DNA of 64,000 bases. Origin: Cylicocyclus nassatus. Lineage: Eukaryota; Nematoda; Chromadorea; Rhabditida; Strongylidae. This document shows, piece by piece, positions 32,966 to 45,189 of this stretch (within the stretch, counting starts at the first letter, position 1; each line of letters begins with the position of its first letter). Below the pieces are notes generated by a model. That model did no database searches and had not been told where the DNA came from. It worked only from the letters and a program-made list of their open reading frames with translations. The DNA lies in the NCBI GenBank assembly GCA_958299035.1, contig CATQJL010000001.1, positions 27,507,521-27,571,520 on the forward strand, in the 5' to 3' direction. Made by a program: the position numbers and the translations under genes.

Positions 32966-34170
32966 CCCAAGTATACCACCGACGTACAGGCGAGTACCAT
33001 ATGATTTTATATACATAGAAGGACAAGTGGCCGCTCGTCTTTCACCTTACGTAAAATCTCATCTGGTGCCCTAAGTTGAGACAATCTTATCCTGTGGAGG
33101 AATCATTCTCTCGGTGAAGCCTACAAATTCGGCAAAATCAAAGCCGTTTTGTCGGCGACAAGAATAAGTCTTATCTAGTTCAACCGCTTAGTTTCAGAGC
33201 TCATTTGATCTCACATTGAAACGGAGGTAGACACATTAATGCCGAAACAATTTATATTACGATAGCGTCTCCTCAAGCTGTTGCCAAGGCGATATGCCAT
33301 CGCTTAGTTTCTCCTTAAGAGCATGAGGGCTCTTTCGGCAGCTCAGATATGCCACTTACTCGTGGGCGAGCTTTCCATGACCCCTTCCTATCAATTTCAA
33401 ACCGCAAGCTAAAGTGCGCATATCGCGCATAGTTATGACCGTAAGGTTCCACAGCGACCCCGCGTCTTCTCTGTATCTGGATCTATGCACTAATTCAAAA
33501 TAAAGTGCTGTAGTAGAGGCCTGTTTTAACAAGTGCTCTCTTTCTTAGTGCATGTTATCAAAACTTGGAATGGTCTCAATGGAAGCTATCACCTCGAGAT
33601 TTGTATTCGTTTCCAATAGAGAAGTTTAAAAATTTCTGAAATTACAGGGGTTATTCTGACCACCAGTTTCCAGGGGATTTTCTGAGATTTCGACGTTCCT
33701 TTTCTCCGCAACGAATTCTCCTGATGTATGGTTTGGTCTCCCAGAAAGCGAAATTCTGCTCTATTTTCGATGTTTCTATTTTTGTTCCCCAAATCAAGAA
33801 AAAAACGTAACTACCTCTAGTGATGCCTCTATCATTTTTTTATGTATTGCAGCTCTCTCGAATTGTCTTTTTTCTTTGCTTTAGTATTCTCATTATTGTC
33901 ATTTCATTCTTTTTTCTTGCTGATCATCCCCCTCTTCAGAGGGTTTTCATTTGTACTGTTCCCTACTTTTATGCCTTATTGTCCTTTCGAAAACCTTTGA
34001 AACCTTTATTTTTCTTTCTGGGTTATGGCCAGCTAGCCTTTGCAGGCGGGAGAAATTATTGATCTTCCTCGTCTAGACTCATTTGAATGTCGACTTCATA
34101 ATTAAATAAAATAAATGCAGTATGCTGCACAGTGTCGGTTTGTTATTCTTGTAAACTGTAATTCTCAGTT
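32966..34170. other. No gene recognised
   Basis: Short open frames on both strands (for example 33820-34062) are hydrophobic and lack splice context. I see no repeat termini in this stretch. Confidence 0.35.
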
Positions 34171-34306
34171 ATAAGCTCCTGCAAGACGAAGGCGGTCGGT
34201 TCAATGCGCAACGCGGCTGCGATATGGCTGCGTCACAGCCGCGTCACAGCCGCGTCACAGCCACGTCGTACCTCGAACCGACCGCCTTCGTCTTGCAGGA
34301 GCTTAT
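34171..34306. mobile_element. 136-bp hairpin element with perfect 32-bp arms
   Basis: Arms 34171-34202 and 34275-34306 are perfect reverse complements starting ATAAGCTCCTGCAAGACGAA. The 72-bp loop contains four near-identical 11-bp units of GCCGCGTCACA type. Size and shape resemble the TAA-flanked hairpin at 18393-18502, but no obvious target duplication is visible. Confidence 0.85.
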
Positions 34307-34753
34307 ACTTGTAAGAATCGCTGGAGTTCCTGAGCAGTTTTTTAACTCTTCAAAGTCATTCATTCTTGCTGGACGTGAACGCCCAAATTTACGTTGAGAA
34401 TGCGGACCGGTACGGTTGAGCATGTTTTTAGTGAATACAAATAAATAGAAGTAACATCAGTTTGACTCTTGTTTGCGAACAACTATGGTTCATTAGATAT
34501 CTTACTACTTTATGATTCACTACCCATAACATCCTCATAACTCTCCTCAAAACTCCGTCGCATAAGTTCTTGCCATCTTCACCAGCACAGTTGATCCTCC
34601 TCAAAGACAGATTTCTGTTTATCAAAAAATAACTCCGGAAGGTTTTGTTCCAAATTTTGGTTTTTTTGATCATATTAGCACAAAGCAGAACTCAATCTGT
34701 AGCTGGAAACTTGATGAAGAATACCTCTAAGCTTTTATATCGACACCTATATA
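34307..34753. other. No gene recognised
   Basis: AT-rich sequence between two mobile elements. One 81-codon minus-strand open frame (34428-34673) has no supporting features. Confidence 0.35.
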
Positions 34754-35474
34754 TTAGGTTGGTCCGAAAGTTCTGTGCCACCATTTTCAAAAAATCGTAA
34801 CTTCTTCCTAACACAATGTTTTTGCAAGATTAAAAACATATTAGAAAGAGCAATTCATTCATTTTCTAAAACTGAGTTGGGTGCTACTCATTAAGCTTTG
34901 AATGCAGAGATAAAATTGGGGAAAGGAATTCATTTCAATTTCGGAATTTTTAAGCAAGCCCGTTAAAAATCCAAATGTGTGCCATAAAATCCAAATCAGC
35001 CACTATCCTAGACTATTTCACCCCCTCTTTCTGGCTGAAAGTTCGCGTTGATCGAGCTGTTCTTCGGAAAGTTATGATTTCAAAAAAAAAAGTCAAAAAA
35101 ATCAATTTTCTCAAGAAGCTGATTTTTTGGCATTTTTTCTTGAAAATCGTAACTTCTTTCAAAAAAGCTCGATCAGCGCGAATTTTGCTCAGCTGGAAAG
35201 AGGGGATCAAAAAACCCAGGATATTGGCTGTTTTGGATTTCATGGCACACTTTTGGATTTTTTAACGGGCTTGCTTAAAAATTCCGCAATTGAAATGAGT
35301 TCCTTTTCCCAATTTTATCTCTGCTTTCAGAGCTTAATGAGTAGCAGCCAACGCAGTTTTAGAAAGTGCATGAATTGCTCTGTCTAATATAATTTTAATC
35401 TTGCAAAAACATAGTGTTAGGAAGAAGTTACGATTTTTTGAAAATGGTGGCACAGAACTTTCGGACCAACCTTA
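34754..35474. mobile_element. 721-bp palindromic mariner-like element, TA-flanked
   Basis: The left end TTAGGTTGGTCCGAAAGTTC and right end GAACTTTCGGACCAACCTTA differ at one base. TA flanks both. Arms pair almost to the centre near 35115, including GTTCGCGTTGATCGAGCT opposite AGCTCGATCAGCGCGAA. The terminus resembles mariner-family TIRs. There is no transposase frame. Confidence 0.88.
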
Positions 35475-36777
35475 TATATATCCAAAGTACGTGCGCATCC
35501 CAATAGGCGAGAGATGCACTTCAAAATCGAAAATTCAATTAAAGATTATAATTAATATGTAGCTCATTCTAAAAATTCTTTCCATTTCAATGTAATATGA
35601 AAACACGCTGGATAATGATTAACAAACGATCTACGTGTTTTTCTTTTTCATTCCAGCAGTCATGCTTTGAAACCATATTTTTAAGTTACTATAATAACTG
35701 CAATTTTGACTCGCGGTATTTACATTGCCGAAGACTTCAAATTTCATTTTTCGAATTCAATCTTCTGGAAACGTTTTGTCAACTGGATGAAGCGAACAAA
35801 GCTTGACTCTAATTTCTACGGCTTCTCCAGCTGGCTTTTTAAAACTAACAAAATCATCTTTTTGAAGTCAACAACCATATTTGGATCTGCGAAACCTCAC
35901 AGAACATCAACCGACAAGCAAATCGTACGCTGTTCGATGCAGCTTTCTTCTTTTCATTGAATGTTTTTGTTACGATTCGTAGAACTTTCGCAGATGCAGT
36001 GAGGAGTTTTTGAATGCGCTTAGCTGTATCTGAAGATTCAAAATTCGATATCTCAAAATGGAAGAAGCTTGTTTGCTTCGCAAAATTAATGCTAAATTTA
36101 GTTGAGCTTGGAACTTTTGAACTTCAAGGATTTCCCAGTATTTGATGCGCTCCTGTGTCATACGACTTTGCAAAAGTGGAGAGTTTTGGAAAAATCATTC
36201 CGGAAAATACTGGAAAGCTAGTCGGATATACCTAGAAAATTTTTGTATTGTATTTTGTCTACTCTATCCACGTTATCACGCTCTTGCAGATGTTAGACCG
36301 AATATTTTGGAATTTGCCAAACTAGGGTGTGGCAAAAATATAGGTTTGAAATTTTGGCAATCTTAGTGACTACACAAACAAATGATTTGGTCACATGACT
36401 GTTGAGAAGAGAAAAAAGCTGCATGAATGTTCTTCAAAGTGTTTGCCCGTCTTTATTCCACGTGTTTCTATGACAGTTCGAAAAAAAGGAAAGGACTTCC
36501 GGAACGACCTAATATTTTATACATCGCGAGCTAACGCTGAATCCATGGTCTGTCGAAAAAGCAAAGAAATATGATGATTGCTTCGCTCACAAAACGCATA
36601 CAAAGAACATGCAGCAGAATTAGATTTTTGTTAGTGGACATTCGAGTTCGTGGATTAGAAAAAGAAGCGCACTGCCCTGAATTAAGGTAGAAAACCGCGC
36701 TAGATTGTTTCACTACCGACTTCAATAAATATAATAATAAGATAAGTGTTTTTTCGGTTCTTGAAAACGAATTGCCA
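35475..36777. other. No gene recognised; lone mariner-type end
   Basis: A single mariner-like right end (GGACTTCCGGAACGACCTAA followed by TA) is visible at 36493-36514, without a matching left end. Otherwise only short unsupported open frames are seen. Confidence 0.4.
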
Positions 36778-37346
36778 CTCTTATATGTAAAGTTGTATGT
36801 TCTGCTTGGTGTTCTAGGTATATGCGTGTGTCGGTCTACGGGTTCTATGTATGTTCCGTATCGGTTCTATTTCTGAGTCAACTCTGACCAAATTTTGCAC
36901 ATTTACACCTCAAGACAAATGCTGTAAACTGCTTTTCGTTATCGATCGATAAGTTCATCAGTTTTCGGCAGATTTTAAGCTGCAGGGCTGGGCAAGGACG
37001 CAGAATGGTGAATGAATGTGCTGATCAAGGGACGATTATCCCACCAACTTTATCAAGCTTTTGCAAAGTTTGAGCTGGATCGCTGAAAGTTGGCACATCG
37101 TAAATGAGCATAACTTGCTGATTACGAATACATTATTGGAAACATGTTATACGATTACATGCAGACTTTGTGCTGGGGTACCGGGGGCTGATGCAGCAAA
37201 GAAGGTGAATATGCTGGTTACAAAAACATACTGGTCTTGAGAAATGGCAGAAGTGGAACAAGGAAATGTTGTGCAAAAGCAACGAATGACCATTTTTATC
37301 AATATGTACCAACAGGACCGGACGAAGCCGGGTGTGCCAGCTAGTG
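36778..37346 (+). mobile_element. Decayed family H (Helentron-like) element
   Basis: It begins CTTATATGTAAAGTTGTATG and passes through TATGTTCCGTATCGGTTC, TTTTCGTTATCGATCGATAA and three degraded units (GCAGGGCTGGGCA, TTGAGCTGGATCGCTGAAAG, GTGCTGGGGTACC). It ends at ACGAAGCCGGGTGTGCCAGC followed by TAGT, the inverse of the ACTAGCTGGC end seen at 51617 and 58721. Confidence 0.6.
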
Positions 37347-37744
37347 CAATGAACAAGTTCTAAAATAGATTAGTTGGTGATTTTAGGTAAGTGCAGGAAA
37401 GTTTCAAGAACTTAAATCCTGAACAACACCAGTATTCAAAAGTTTAGATTTCCTTTGTCCTTGAATGGAATCGGTCAGTTTGTGTACATTCGTACCTAAC
37501 ATAATTCTGAGTGCGCTGTCATAAAAAGGTAAAGTTGTAAAAGTTGCGTAACCTATTAGTTGACACCGGAGTTTACCGGAATCATGACTTTCATATTACA
37601 ATTTGTGCATTTTTGATTGGAGACTGGATAGTGAGCTACTAAAATTCATGACCGGTCTGATTGAATCTGCGCACTCCAAAAAGCTGGTCATGTTTGAACT
37701 TGGAATTGATCAAAAATAAAGCAGTTTGCAGCCTTACTCTAAAG

Positions 37745-39122
37745 CAGGGTCAATCGTGCTGATGCGATCCGGGAACCTCATTTACGACCCCCCCCCCCTT
37801 AAAGGTACCCATCCGTACGACCCCCCTCCCCTTTCCCCCTCCCCCCCCACCCTCACCCATTTATCTCCCTTACCTCCCCTGTCTACATTCCTCGCGGTAA
37901 CCTACATAAATGAATATCAATCTCAAAAAACACCTGCGTGAGAACTTCAGTGAGGTTTCGGAAGCAAAATTTCTAGGCCGATGGGTGCGTCCATCATCTG
38001 TAGCACACATACACACCTTTAATAATGCTTGAGATTCTGCAAGTTTTTATTTTTTGAATTTTCAGGCATACTTCAGGCCAGCAAATTCGATTCCCGTAGG
38101 CGACACAAATTTTTGCACGGAGAAAAAAAATGACATTCTTGAACTACAAAAGATGTTTTCGACTAAGAAGCTTACTTCCTACCTCTTCCGCAGTTTTTCC
38201 CGCGAAAAAACCGCTTTAGCGCCGTCCAGAAGGACGTCAAAAACATGCATGAGCACGGTAGTTTGAAAATTCGTAACTAAGGCCAGGAAAAGACTGAGAG
38301 GCTTCAAAGAACAGGTTCTGTAGTATATTGCCCAGACTATCCAAAGAAAAAGTTTCAGCTCTTGAGGGGCAGTAAGCTCGAGAAAATTTAGATGCGACTC
38401 TCGCAAATTTAGATGCGATCCCAAAAAGCGAAAACTGGGATTTTTGAGCTTAAAATTTTGTAACTTACCAGAGAAGTTATAAAACAGCCTGCAATTTTTA
38501 TGAGGGAAAGTAGAAGGATGGCCTCATATTACAGCAAAATTGCAGCCAACAAGCTTCAATAGCTCCGAAAAAATTTAGATGCGACTTAGATAGACCCCCC
38601 TTTCCTGACTTTTGTTACCATTCATAAAATCATAAGAAAATCCACAGTTGACAAGATAACACCAAATTTTGCACTGATATAGCGGAGCATCTCAAAAGTA
38701 TAGATAAATCATGTGGGCCCGTGAAAAACATTACAAAAAGATTTAGAAATTTATGATGGTCACAGCTACTAAGACATTCGGTTTTGTCAAGTGTGTGAGA
38801 CTTCAGGAAAGCTTCAGAAGCAAGATTTCTAAAGAAATCGGTACATTCAGCATTTTTGTCAAATAATATATTCTTCAAAAGTGTTTTGAGCTCTTGTAAA
38901 TATTTTCTTGAGAATTTCTACAGATTTTTTATCTTTTTTATCTGATTTCCACTTTTTTATAGATTTGTAAAGGACGTAACTAATTGCCTGTTTTTTGCAG
39001 TCCCTTTTGAGGCTTATGGTATTTTAGCCTAACTACCTCCTCTTACGACCCCCTCCTCTCCCCCACCATAGATACCCTCCTACGACCCCCGTTGCGACAG
39101 TCGCATTACAAGCTTGACCCTT
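37745..39122 (+). mobile_element. 1.38-kb hAT-type non-autonomous element, copy 1
   Basis: CAGGGTCAATCGTG at the left and CACAAGCTTGACCCTT-like sequence at the right form the termini. CTCTAAAG flanks both sides exactly (37737-37744, 39123-39130), an 8-bp duplication typical of hAT. Subterminal C-rich arrays (TTTACGACCCCCC, CTACGACCCCC) sit at both ends. Interior landmarks are AAATTTAGATGCGAC repeated three times, and GAATCGAATTTG-type sequence. A 0.33-kb segment (about 38660-38990) is absent from copy 2 at 46230-47278. No transposase is recognised. Confidence 0.9.
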
Positions 39123-39130
39123 CTCTAAAG

Positions 39131-41520
39131 TTGTGCCAACAATCAATGTTGCGTTGATAAGCAGCTTCATTATTCATTGAATCCAAAAACAGCGAGGTTT
39201 TTTTACACCATTAACATTATTGGACGTGCACAAAAGTGAGAATCACAGCCGAATTGCTAGTTTGTGCGACATGGGTCTTTTCTAATCCGTCATACTCGAT
39301 TTCGAATGTAGGGACACAAAGCGGTGGCAAGACGCAAAATTATTGTAAAAACTTATGATTAGCAATATGTGCTATTTTCGCATTGAGGTTGCAGAATGAA
39401 ATTCTGTGTGAATGGCGCCGGGCTGTGCAGCAATTTCCTATTGTACTTCTTCTTTCTTGCTTCAAACTTCAGTTGTCGCTCAAGCATTAGGCCCATTTTT
39501 GGACCTTTAGCTCTAAACGATGTAAGGCGACAACCAGTCATTTAGCGGAACTTTCCAACACTTATAAAATTGGTGTTTTACGTTTTAAACACATGAACAT
39601 CATATTCTAAATGGCTTTCAGGGTTAAAAGTATCAGGTCCGAAAATCAATGCGAGAATGATATCCACGAAAGTCCATAATGGAGGAAAATGGACCTCCAA
39701 ACCCCATTTTGTTCGTTCGCGGTAGAAACTGGTCGGAATCTACATTCGCTGACGTTATCCAAATTTTTTTTATCTCATCGAAACCACGAGGCAAAGCGGT
39801 GTGGTGGAAATGATTCAACCCTACTTGAGCTCTCGCTTGCGAAAGAATCACGCGAAAAGTCAATTTAGAATGGGGCAAAATGGGATTTACCTTCATTCTA
39901 AATAGACTTGAAAGCCCATTTTATCCCAGCAGCAAGGTGAGCTAAGGCCTAAGCCCATTTTTGACCTTTTTGCGTATTCTTGATGGCGATTTTTTAAGAA
40001 TGTGTTCCTTAGCCCATTCTAAGGTAACAAGCGAGTGGAAGAAGTTTCATATCTTTTATGAAGTCTGATAAGTGTTTCTTTCTAAACTCATACAAACATT
40101 ATAAGAATCATGGAAGAAGGTTACGTTCACCAAAATATTCGCTATCAAACTCAAATGCTTTCAAATATCATGTCGATGCGAAAATTCCTGTGTAAATCAA
40201 ATAAAGTTTGTTAACCTTTCAAATCATCAACCAAAACTAAATTCATGATTTGTATTTCAAAAGACTTCCGTTTCACTATAATTACTCAGAAGCTATCTTT
40301 TGACTAATCTTGCATAACCGAACCTTAAAGATGGCATCTCAAACGCGATTTTGAGCTTCTGAGTCAAGAATCACTGAAATGGCACTAGCTAGCAAGAAAA
40401 ACTGGAAAAATACCCCACTAGCAATAGTCCATACACTCAACTGCTTAGAGATATGAATATTGTGCTGAGAGATAAAAAAGAGCTAGAGTAGAAAATTTAC
40501 GAAGTCATCTCTTGCAGATTCGTAGTTTTTTCGATTTAAAAAACCTTTTGGGCGGTAGTGTAGTACAAGGTTTCTTATAACATAAGTGTTTTGATTCACA
40601 GATTGCAGTGCAAGTCTAGCCAAAGTTTGCTTTCCGCAGAGAGCTATACATACGAATTTGATTTGATGCACATCCATGAAAGTCTCGAGAAGCGAAGGCC
40701 CGGATATTATATGCATTTTATTCTTGGAGGTGATTTAGACGCATAGTCATCGAAATAAATGGTATTTTGGGTGTAACGAAGTGGGAAAGAATAGAAAATC
40801 CACGTAATTGTCACTGTAATGTCAGGTCAGCTTTAGTTAGATAGCGGCCACTTGGTGGAAATGAGTTTGCAAGAGTGAGCAAACAGGTTGAGGCAAGAGA
40901 AAGGTTTTCTGAAGAAGTTTTGTACGGAATAAATGGATTCGCGAATGCGATATCTTATCGCACCGCATGACTAAGTCCATTTTTTTGCACGAAAAGCCCA
41001 TTTCGCGGGGACTTTCGTGGATATTATTCCGGGTTTCTTACGCGATGGCAGCGGTATACATATAAAAAAGTGTGAAACATATCTCATATCTTTTGCTAGG
41101 GCAGAGTATCTAAGACTGCTTTTGAAAGATTGCAAAGATATAGATCAGCGAAAACCGAAAGAAAAAGAAAGAGAAATTAGGTTACTCAAAAATTGGAGAT
41201 CTTCATGCGAAAAGATCCTGCGGACCTCCAACTTGGTCATGCATGTGCTTTTCACATTAAACATTCAATGAAAACTTGCCGCATTTTTACAATGGTTGAA
41301 AAGTGAATATTTCAAATGTGCCAAAAATGCGAACATATCGTCTTTTTGCATGTTATGCAAAATTTAATATTTCTTGGGAATCAACTCTGCAAAAAGCTGA
41401 AAATCTATAATTGTATTTCAAGTTCTCTAGTATAGAATCAAATATGTCAGAGCAGCCTATTGCATTTGCTAAAACATGCCAACTTCATTCTCCCAACTTC
41501 TGCCATGAAACAAATACCGC
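39131..41520. other. No gene recognised; partial inverted repeat
   Basis: ATATCCACGAAAGTCC at 39660-39675 reappears inverted at 41010-41026 (GGACTTTCGTGGATAT), with nearby weaker matches involving CCCATTTT tracts. This may mark the ends of an old 1.35-kb element. An 84-codon plus-strand frame at 41017-41271 begins inside the right repeat and has no identifiable domain. Confidence 0.4.
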
Positions 41521-41524
41521 AAGT

Positions 41525-41600
41525 CAAACTTTTTGCGACCTTTTTGATGCTGTCTTGTAGAGACTGTTTTGCTTTATCGAATGATATGTTACCCGCATTC
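41525..41600. repeat. Fragment of the 945-bp palindromic family
   Basis: GATGCTGTCTTGTAGAGACT and GTTTTGCTTTATCGAATGAT match the arm sequence CTTGTAGAGCTTGCTTTGCTCTATCGAAC of the element at 30102-31046. Only one arm portion is present. Similar fragments are at 45500-45540 and 53805-53905. Confidence 0.5.
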
Positions 41601-41605
41601 TTATA

Positions 41606-42079
41606 TTGGGTTGGCTCGAAAGTTCTTGCGTAATCCAAACAAAATTCAATAACTTTTCAACACCTAAACCTGAATTCACACTCGTTCTTTAAAAACATTA
41701 GAAAGTCTGCGCTCCATGATGGACGTTCAAGCGCAGATTTCGAAGCCCCATATTTGAGAGCTTGCTTCACCGTACAAGATCAAAGCCCTCCAAAGTAACA
41801 CATGGACTTCTGCTGTGTGAGTAATTTCTACAGATTTTTTTCGGCTAACTAACGTCACTCTGCGATTTTCTGGCACCAAACTCTAAATCGCAAGTTTCGA
41901 AGCCCCGTATTTGATAGCTTCGTTCTCGGGGGCTAGCTCATGGAATCTGCGCTCAAAACTTTATCATGGAGCGCGGACTTTTTGATATTTTTAGAGAACG
42001 AAACTGTGAATTTAGGTTTAGCTATTGAAAAGTTATCAAATTTTGTTTGATTTACGCAAGAACTTTCGAGACAACCTAG
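41606..42079. mobile_element. 474-bp TA-flanked mariner-like MITE
   Basis: The left end TTGGGTTGGCTCGAAAGTTC and right end GAACTTTCGAGACAACCTAG match in inverse orientation with few differences, and TA flanks both. Inverted similarity continues inward (GCGCAGATTTCGAAGCCCC occurs in related forms on both sides). There is no open frame. It resembles the elements at 34754 and 30102 in its terminus but not in its interior. Confidence 0.85.
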
Positions 42080-43240
42080 TATCTGCACGAAGGTTATTGC
42101 CTATTATTTCTTATTGAATTAACAAGTGCGAGTCTCACCAAAACTTGTTCGCTCGTGCAAATACTTTTGGCACAAATAGTACTTGAAAAGTTTAAGAGTT
42201 TAAGACCAAGGTATGGAAGATCTTCTGTTCACATACCAGAACATTCATGTTTTTGGCAGGTGGTAATAATGTTCCATTTACAGTAGTTTGCAAACCGTCC
42301 CCCAACTTCCTTCTCGCTCCATTAATTATGTTAACCAAAGCAGTAGCGTTTTCTTCCTCGAAGGTGCCATTTGGACATTTCGAAACACCTAAGTTTTTTT
42401 ATTCTCATAAGCAATAGCTATGCCACACTTACCGATGCAGGTTGCTAGAAGAGAAAACGCCTAAATGTACCACTCAGGCAGTTTAATAAAAACGAGCTCT
42501 AAGTGTTACCGTTCCAATGAAAAAATAAAGCCGGCACATTTACCAAGCAGGTTGTAAATAGCACCGCTGTTTGCAAATGTGAATGAACGGATCAGCCACG
42601 TTAGTGACTTATCACAAATGTCAGACTGTCTTTGTTGTCAATTTCCCATTATTCTCAAAAGCACCACAATAATGGCGGTATTAAATTTCATTATATTTGC
42701 TATTCAACGCTTATCAAAATTGATGCACGTTAAACTGACAATGAGCGCAAAGCAAAAACGGAAATCAATTTCATTTGCCATACAAGGTGGTCCACATGAA
42801 ATCTGACGCGAAAAAAACCCCACAGCTCTGCATAAACATTCAGATTCAACTGCACTAAACGACTAATTCTACCTAAAAAAACATTTTGGATAATCTTGCC
42901 TGTCCGTTTAGAGATAACAACCTTGGCTTAGTGGCGGTATGACAGCCCAGACCGCAGGTTCCACTGACTTGGCGGGACAACTGGTAAAAATATAAATGTT
43001 TCATCACAAAATATGACAAATTACAAGATAAAACATTATGCAAATACAAAGAACAGAGAATATGAGTAGCAGATGATGAAATACAGAAGAGCTAATACAG
43101 AACAGCAAACATTAGTGAGGAACGAACTACACATCTTAGAAACGACGCACGAGATATGGTGATTAGCACATCTCATGGTTTTGGTTCAAAACTAATACTG
43201 TGACAAAAACCTAGCCGGGCTCCGATGCCACACGTCTCCC
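42080..43240. other. No gene recognised; tRNA-like segment at 42928-42985
   Basis: CTTGGCTTAGTGGCGGTATGAC followed by AGCCCAGACCGCAGGTTCCA resembles a tRNA A box and B box in the correct order and spacing. It is similar to the tRNA-like centre of the element at 55549. No cloverleaf could be drawn with confidence. The rest of the stretch has no supported gene. Confidence 0.35.
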
Positions 43241-43244
43241 TTTA

Positions 43245-43790
43245 TGTGAGTGGCGTATCCACTTGATAAGCTCTAATCTGTTTGTAATCTTCTCTTCCTT
43301 GCTTTTCCTTGTGGTCGTTGTCTAACGATCCTTGCCATGTGATCGTTCTCCATGCCTCCTTGCCTATGCGACCCTTGTCCAAGCGATCTGATCTTCTTCC
43401 AGATTTCTGGCACACAACAAGGTCCACTCCCTCCTTTGAATTTCGTTCTGTTTTTCACTTGTACGATTAAATCGGCAGGAATATACTTTGACGAAAATCC
43501 CCAAACGCGCGAGGGTATCCGGTACTTCTGTACACTTTTTCATACCGCTTCGCATAACACTCTTGAGCTTTTCCACCAAATTCTTGTTTGCTGATACGTT
43601 GAAATTAGCTTCGTCTTATTGTTCCACCCTTCCGTTCAACATCGACTGATCAATTCATTGGGTGTTGTTTCTTTTTCAGCTTGTGCATCTTCACAGGTTT
43701 CATCAATTGCTTCATATCGGTCAGAGTTTCGCGTCCAAAATTCCGTTTTGATTCTTGAATATGTGCTTTATTTTTCTGCGCTTTGTGCGC
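43245..43790 (-). pseudogene. Frameshifted coding-like relic, unknown family
   Basis: Successive minus-strand segments look coding in different frames: SDRYEAIDETCEDAQAEK near 43720-43650, then VEKLKSVMRSGMKKC and VPDTLARLGIFVKVYS (about 43580-43470), then EIQRREWTLLCARNLEED. Charged, non-repetitive composition and abrupt frame switches suggest a decayed gene or retroelement part. I do not recognise the family. Confidence 0.3.
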
Positions 43791-43832
43791 CTTGTTCCTT
43801 TTTTTTTGCTTGGTCCTTCAAATTTGCATCAT

Positions 43833-44394
43833 CTCAGATAATCGCCGGGGGCAAACGGTCCGTAAACTCGTGCTTTTCTACAAGCGGCCAGTAAAATTTT
43901 GGAGCGTGGCTAAACCTTCAGCGAGCGGTACTTTCGTGTTCTGCCAGCCAACAGCATTACAAGATTTTCTGCAAGCGCCCGTCAAACGATCTCTTTTAGC
44001 GAGCGCGGGCCAAACTTTCAGCAGGCGCTCGGACCCTTTTTACGCAGTTTTGAACGTACGCCGAGCAAAGATGAGACTATGTGTGGCAGAGCTGTCATCG
44101 ATGCTTTGATTACCCGAGTTTGGGGTACTCTCTTTCAACGGGGGTACGTTTTTGGCTGTGCGGTCCTTCACTAAGGACCGTGCGGCCGTCAACAATTTTG
44201 CACAGTCCGCGAAAATGCGGCCACTGCGCCGCAACTAATCCATGGAAGAACCGCGATTGTTCTTCGAGCATTTAACTAAAAGTTGGCTAGTTCTTTCATA
44301 TTTCTGCAAGAGGACCGCAAGAAATCAGCGAACTATTTTCCGGTGCCCGCTTGCCCACAAATCGCATGGCCGCCTGCCCCGGCGTTTATCTGAG
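43833..44394 (+). mobile_element. Family C element, complete copy
   Basis: The ends CTCAGATAATCGCCGGGGGC and GCCCCGGCGTTTATCTGAG are both present, 562 bp apart. Interior order matches the copy at 14165-14755: TTGGAGCGTGGCTAAACC, GATGAGACTATGTGTGGCAG, a GCGGTCCTTCACTAAGGACC stem and AGTCCGC-type hairpin, then GGACCGCAAGAAATCAGCG. It encodes no protein. Confidence 0.85.
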
Positions 44395-44456
44395 ATCTTG
44401 TTTCCTCCAAGCGGCAGCCCAGAAGCTCCGAAAGCCTCGCCGCCTTTTCTTGCAGG

Positions 44457-44932
44457 GGTACTTACAAGGGAATGGTCAGAAGTCGAAGTGGCCAATCCAT
44501 ACAAGCTGCACACCAATCGATGCAGCATGGAATGCTGATTTCAAATGTGTCTTCCGTATCTGCAGAGCGCCTTTGTGGGCGAAGTTATGAGCAGCTTTAC
44601 TGCGGAAAAATCGTCCACAAAAACTGCGAAATTAGGCAGATCACTGCTCTTTTAGCTCACCTTTAGGTACGAGCCATATGAACTGACCTGGTTACACGTT
44701 TTGGTCCAACACTGAGCCGAGAATGGCTTTGTACGGCTAAGTTTGACCTTTACACGCACAATTTCTTAGCAAAATGATGACATTTAACGGCTTATAACTT
44801 CGCCTACAAAAGCGCTCTGCAGATAAAGAAGACAGATCTGAAATCAGCATTCTATGCTGCATCGAATAGTATGCAGCTTGCTTGAATTGGCCACTTCGAT
44901 TTCTGACCATTCCCTTGTTAGCACCTTTTAGA
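44457..44932. mobile_element. Palindromic element, family P
   Basis: The left arm (44465-44594) and right arm (44787-44925) are inverted copies. Landmarks are GTCAGAAGTCGAAGTGGCCA, GCAGCATGGAATGCTGATTT, CTGCAGAGCGC and CGAAGTTATGAGC. The end TACTTACAAGGGA corresponds to ends of the copies at 11178, 50885 and 55549. The centre (about 44600-44780) is unpaired and shows no clear tRNA-like boxes. Confidence 0.75.
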
Positions 44933-45189
44933 CGGTTCCGCACACTTGCTCCGCCCACTAGCTAATCTAATTCCGAGTTGTGCAGGCGTGGAGAATAGTC
45001 CCAATGTGTTCTGTTGAATGGATGAATAATGACGGACAGAGTGGCAGATGAGAAGTTATGAAGTCTACTTGTGGGCATCGCCTCATCGGAAAAGATACTT
45101 CCGTTTTCTGGATTTTCAGCTAGTGAAAGTGTACTTATGTACTCTGATATGAAAACATATCCATTAAGCAAGTTGCACGAATGCAATTT

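Noticed and set aside
41017..41271. 84-codon plus-strand frame rich in Lys and Glu
   Set aside because: It starts inside a probable old inverted repeat and has no domain, splice or homology support visible.
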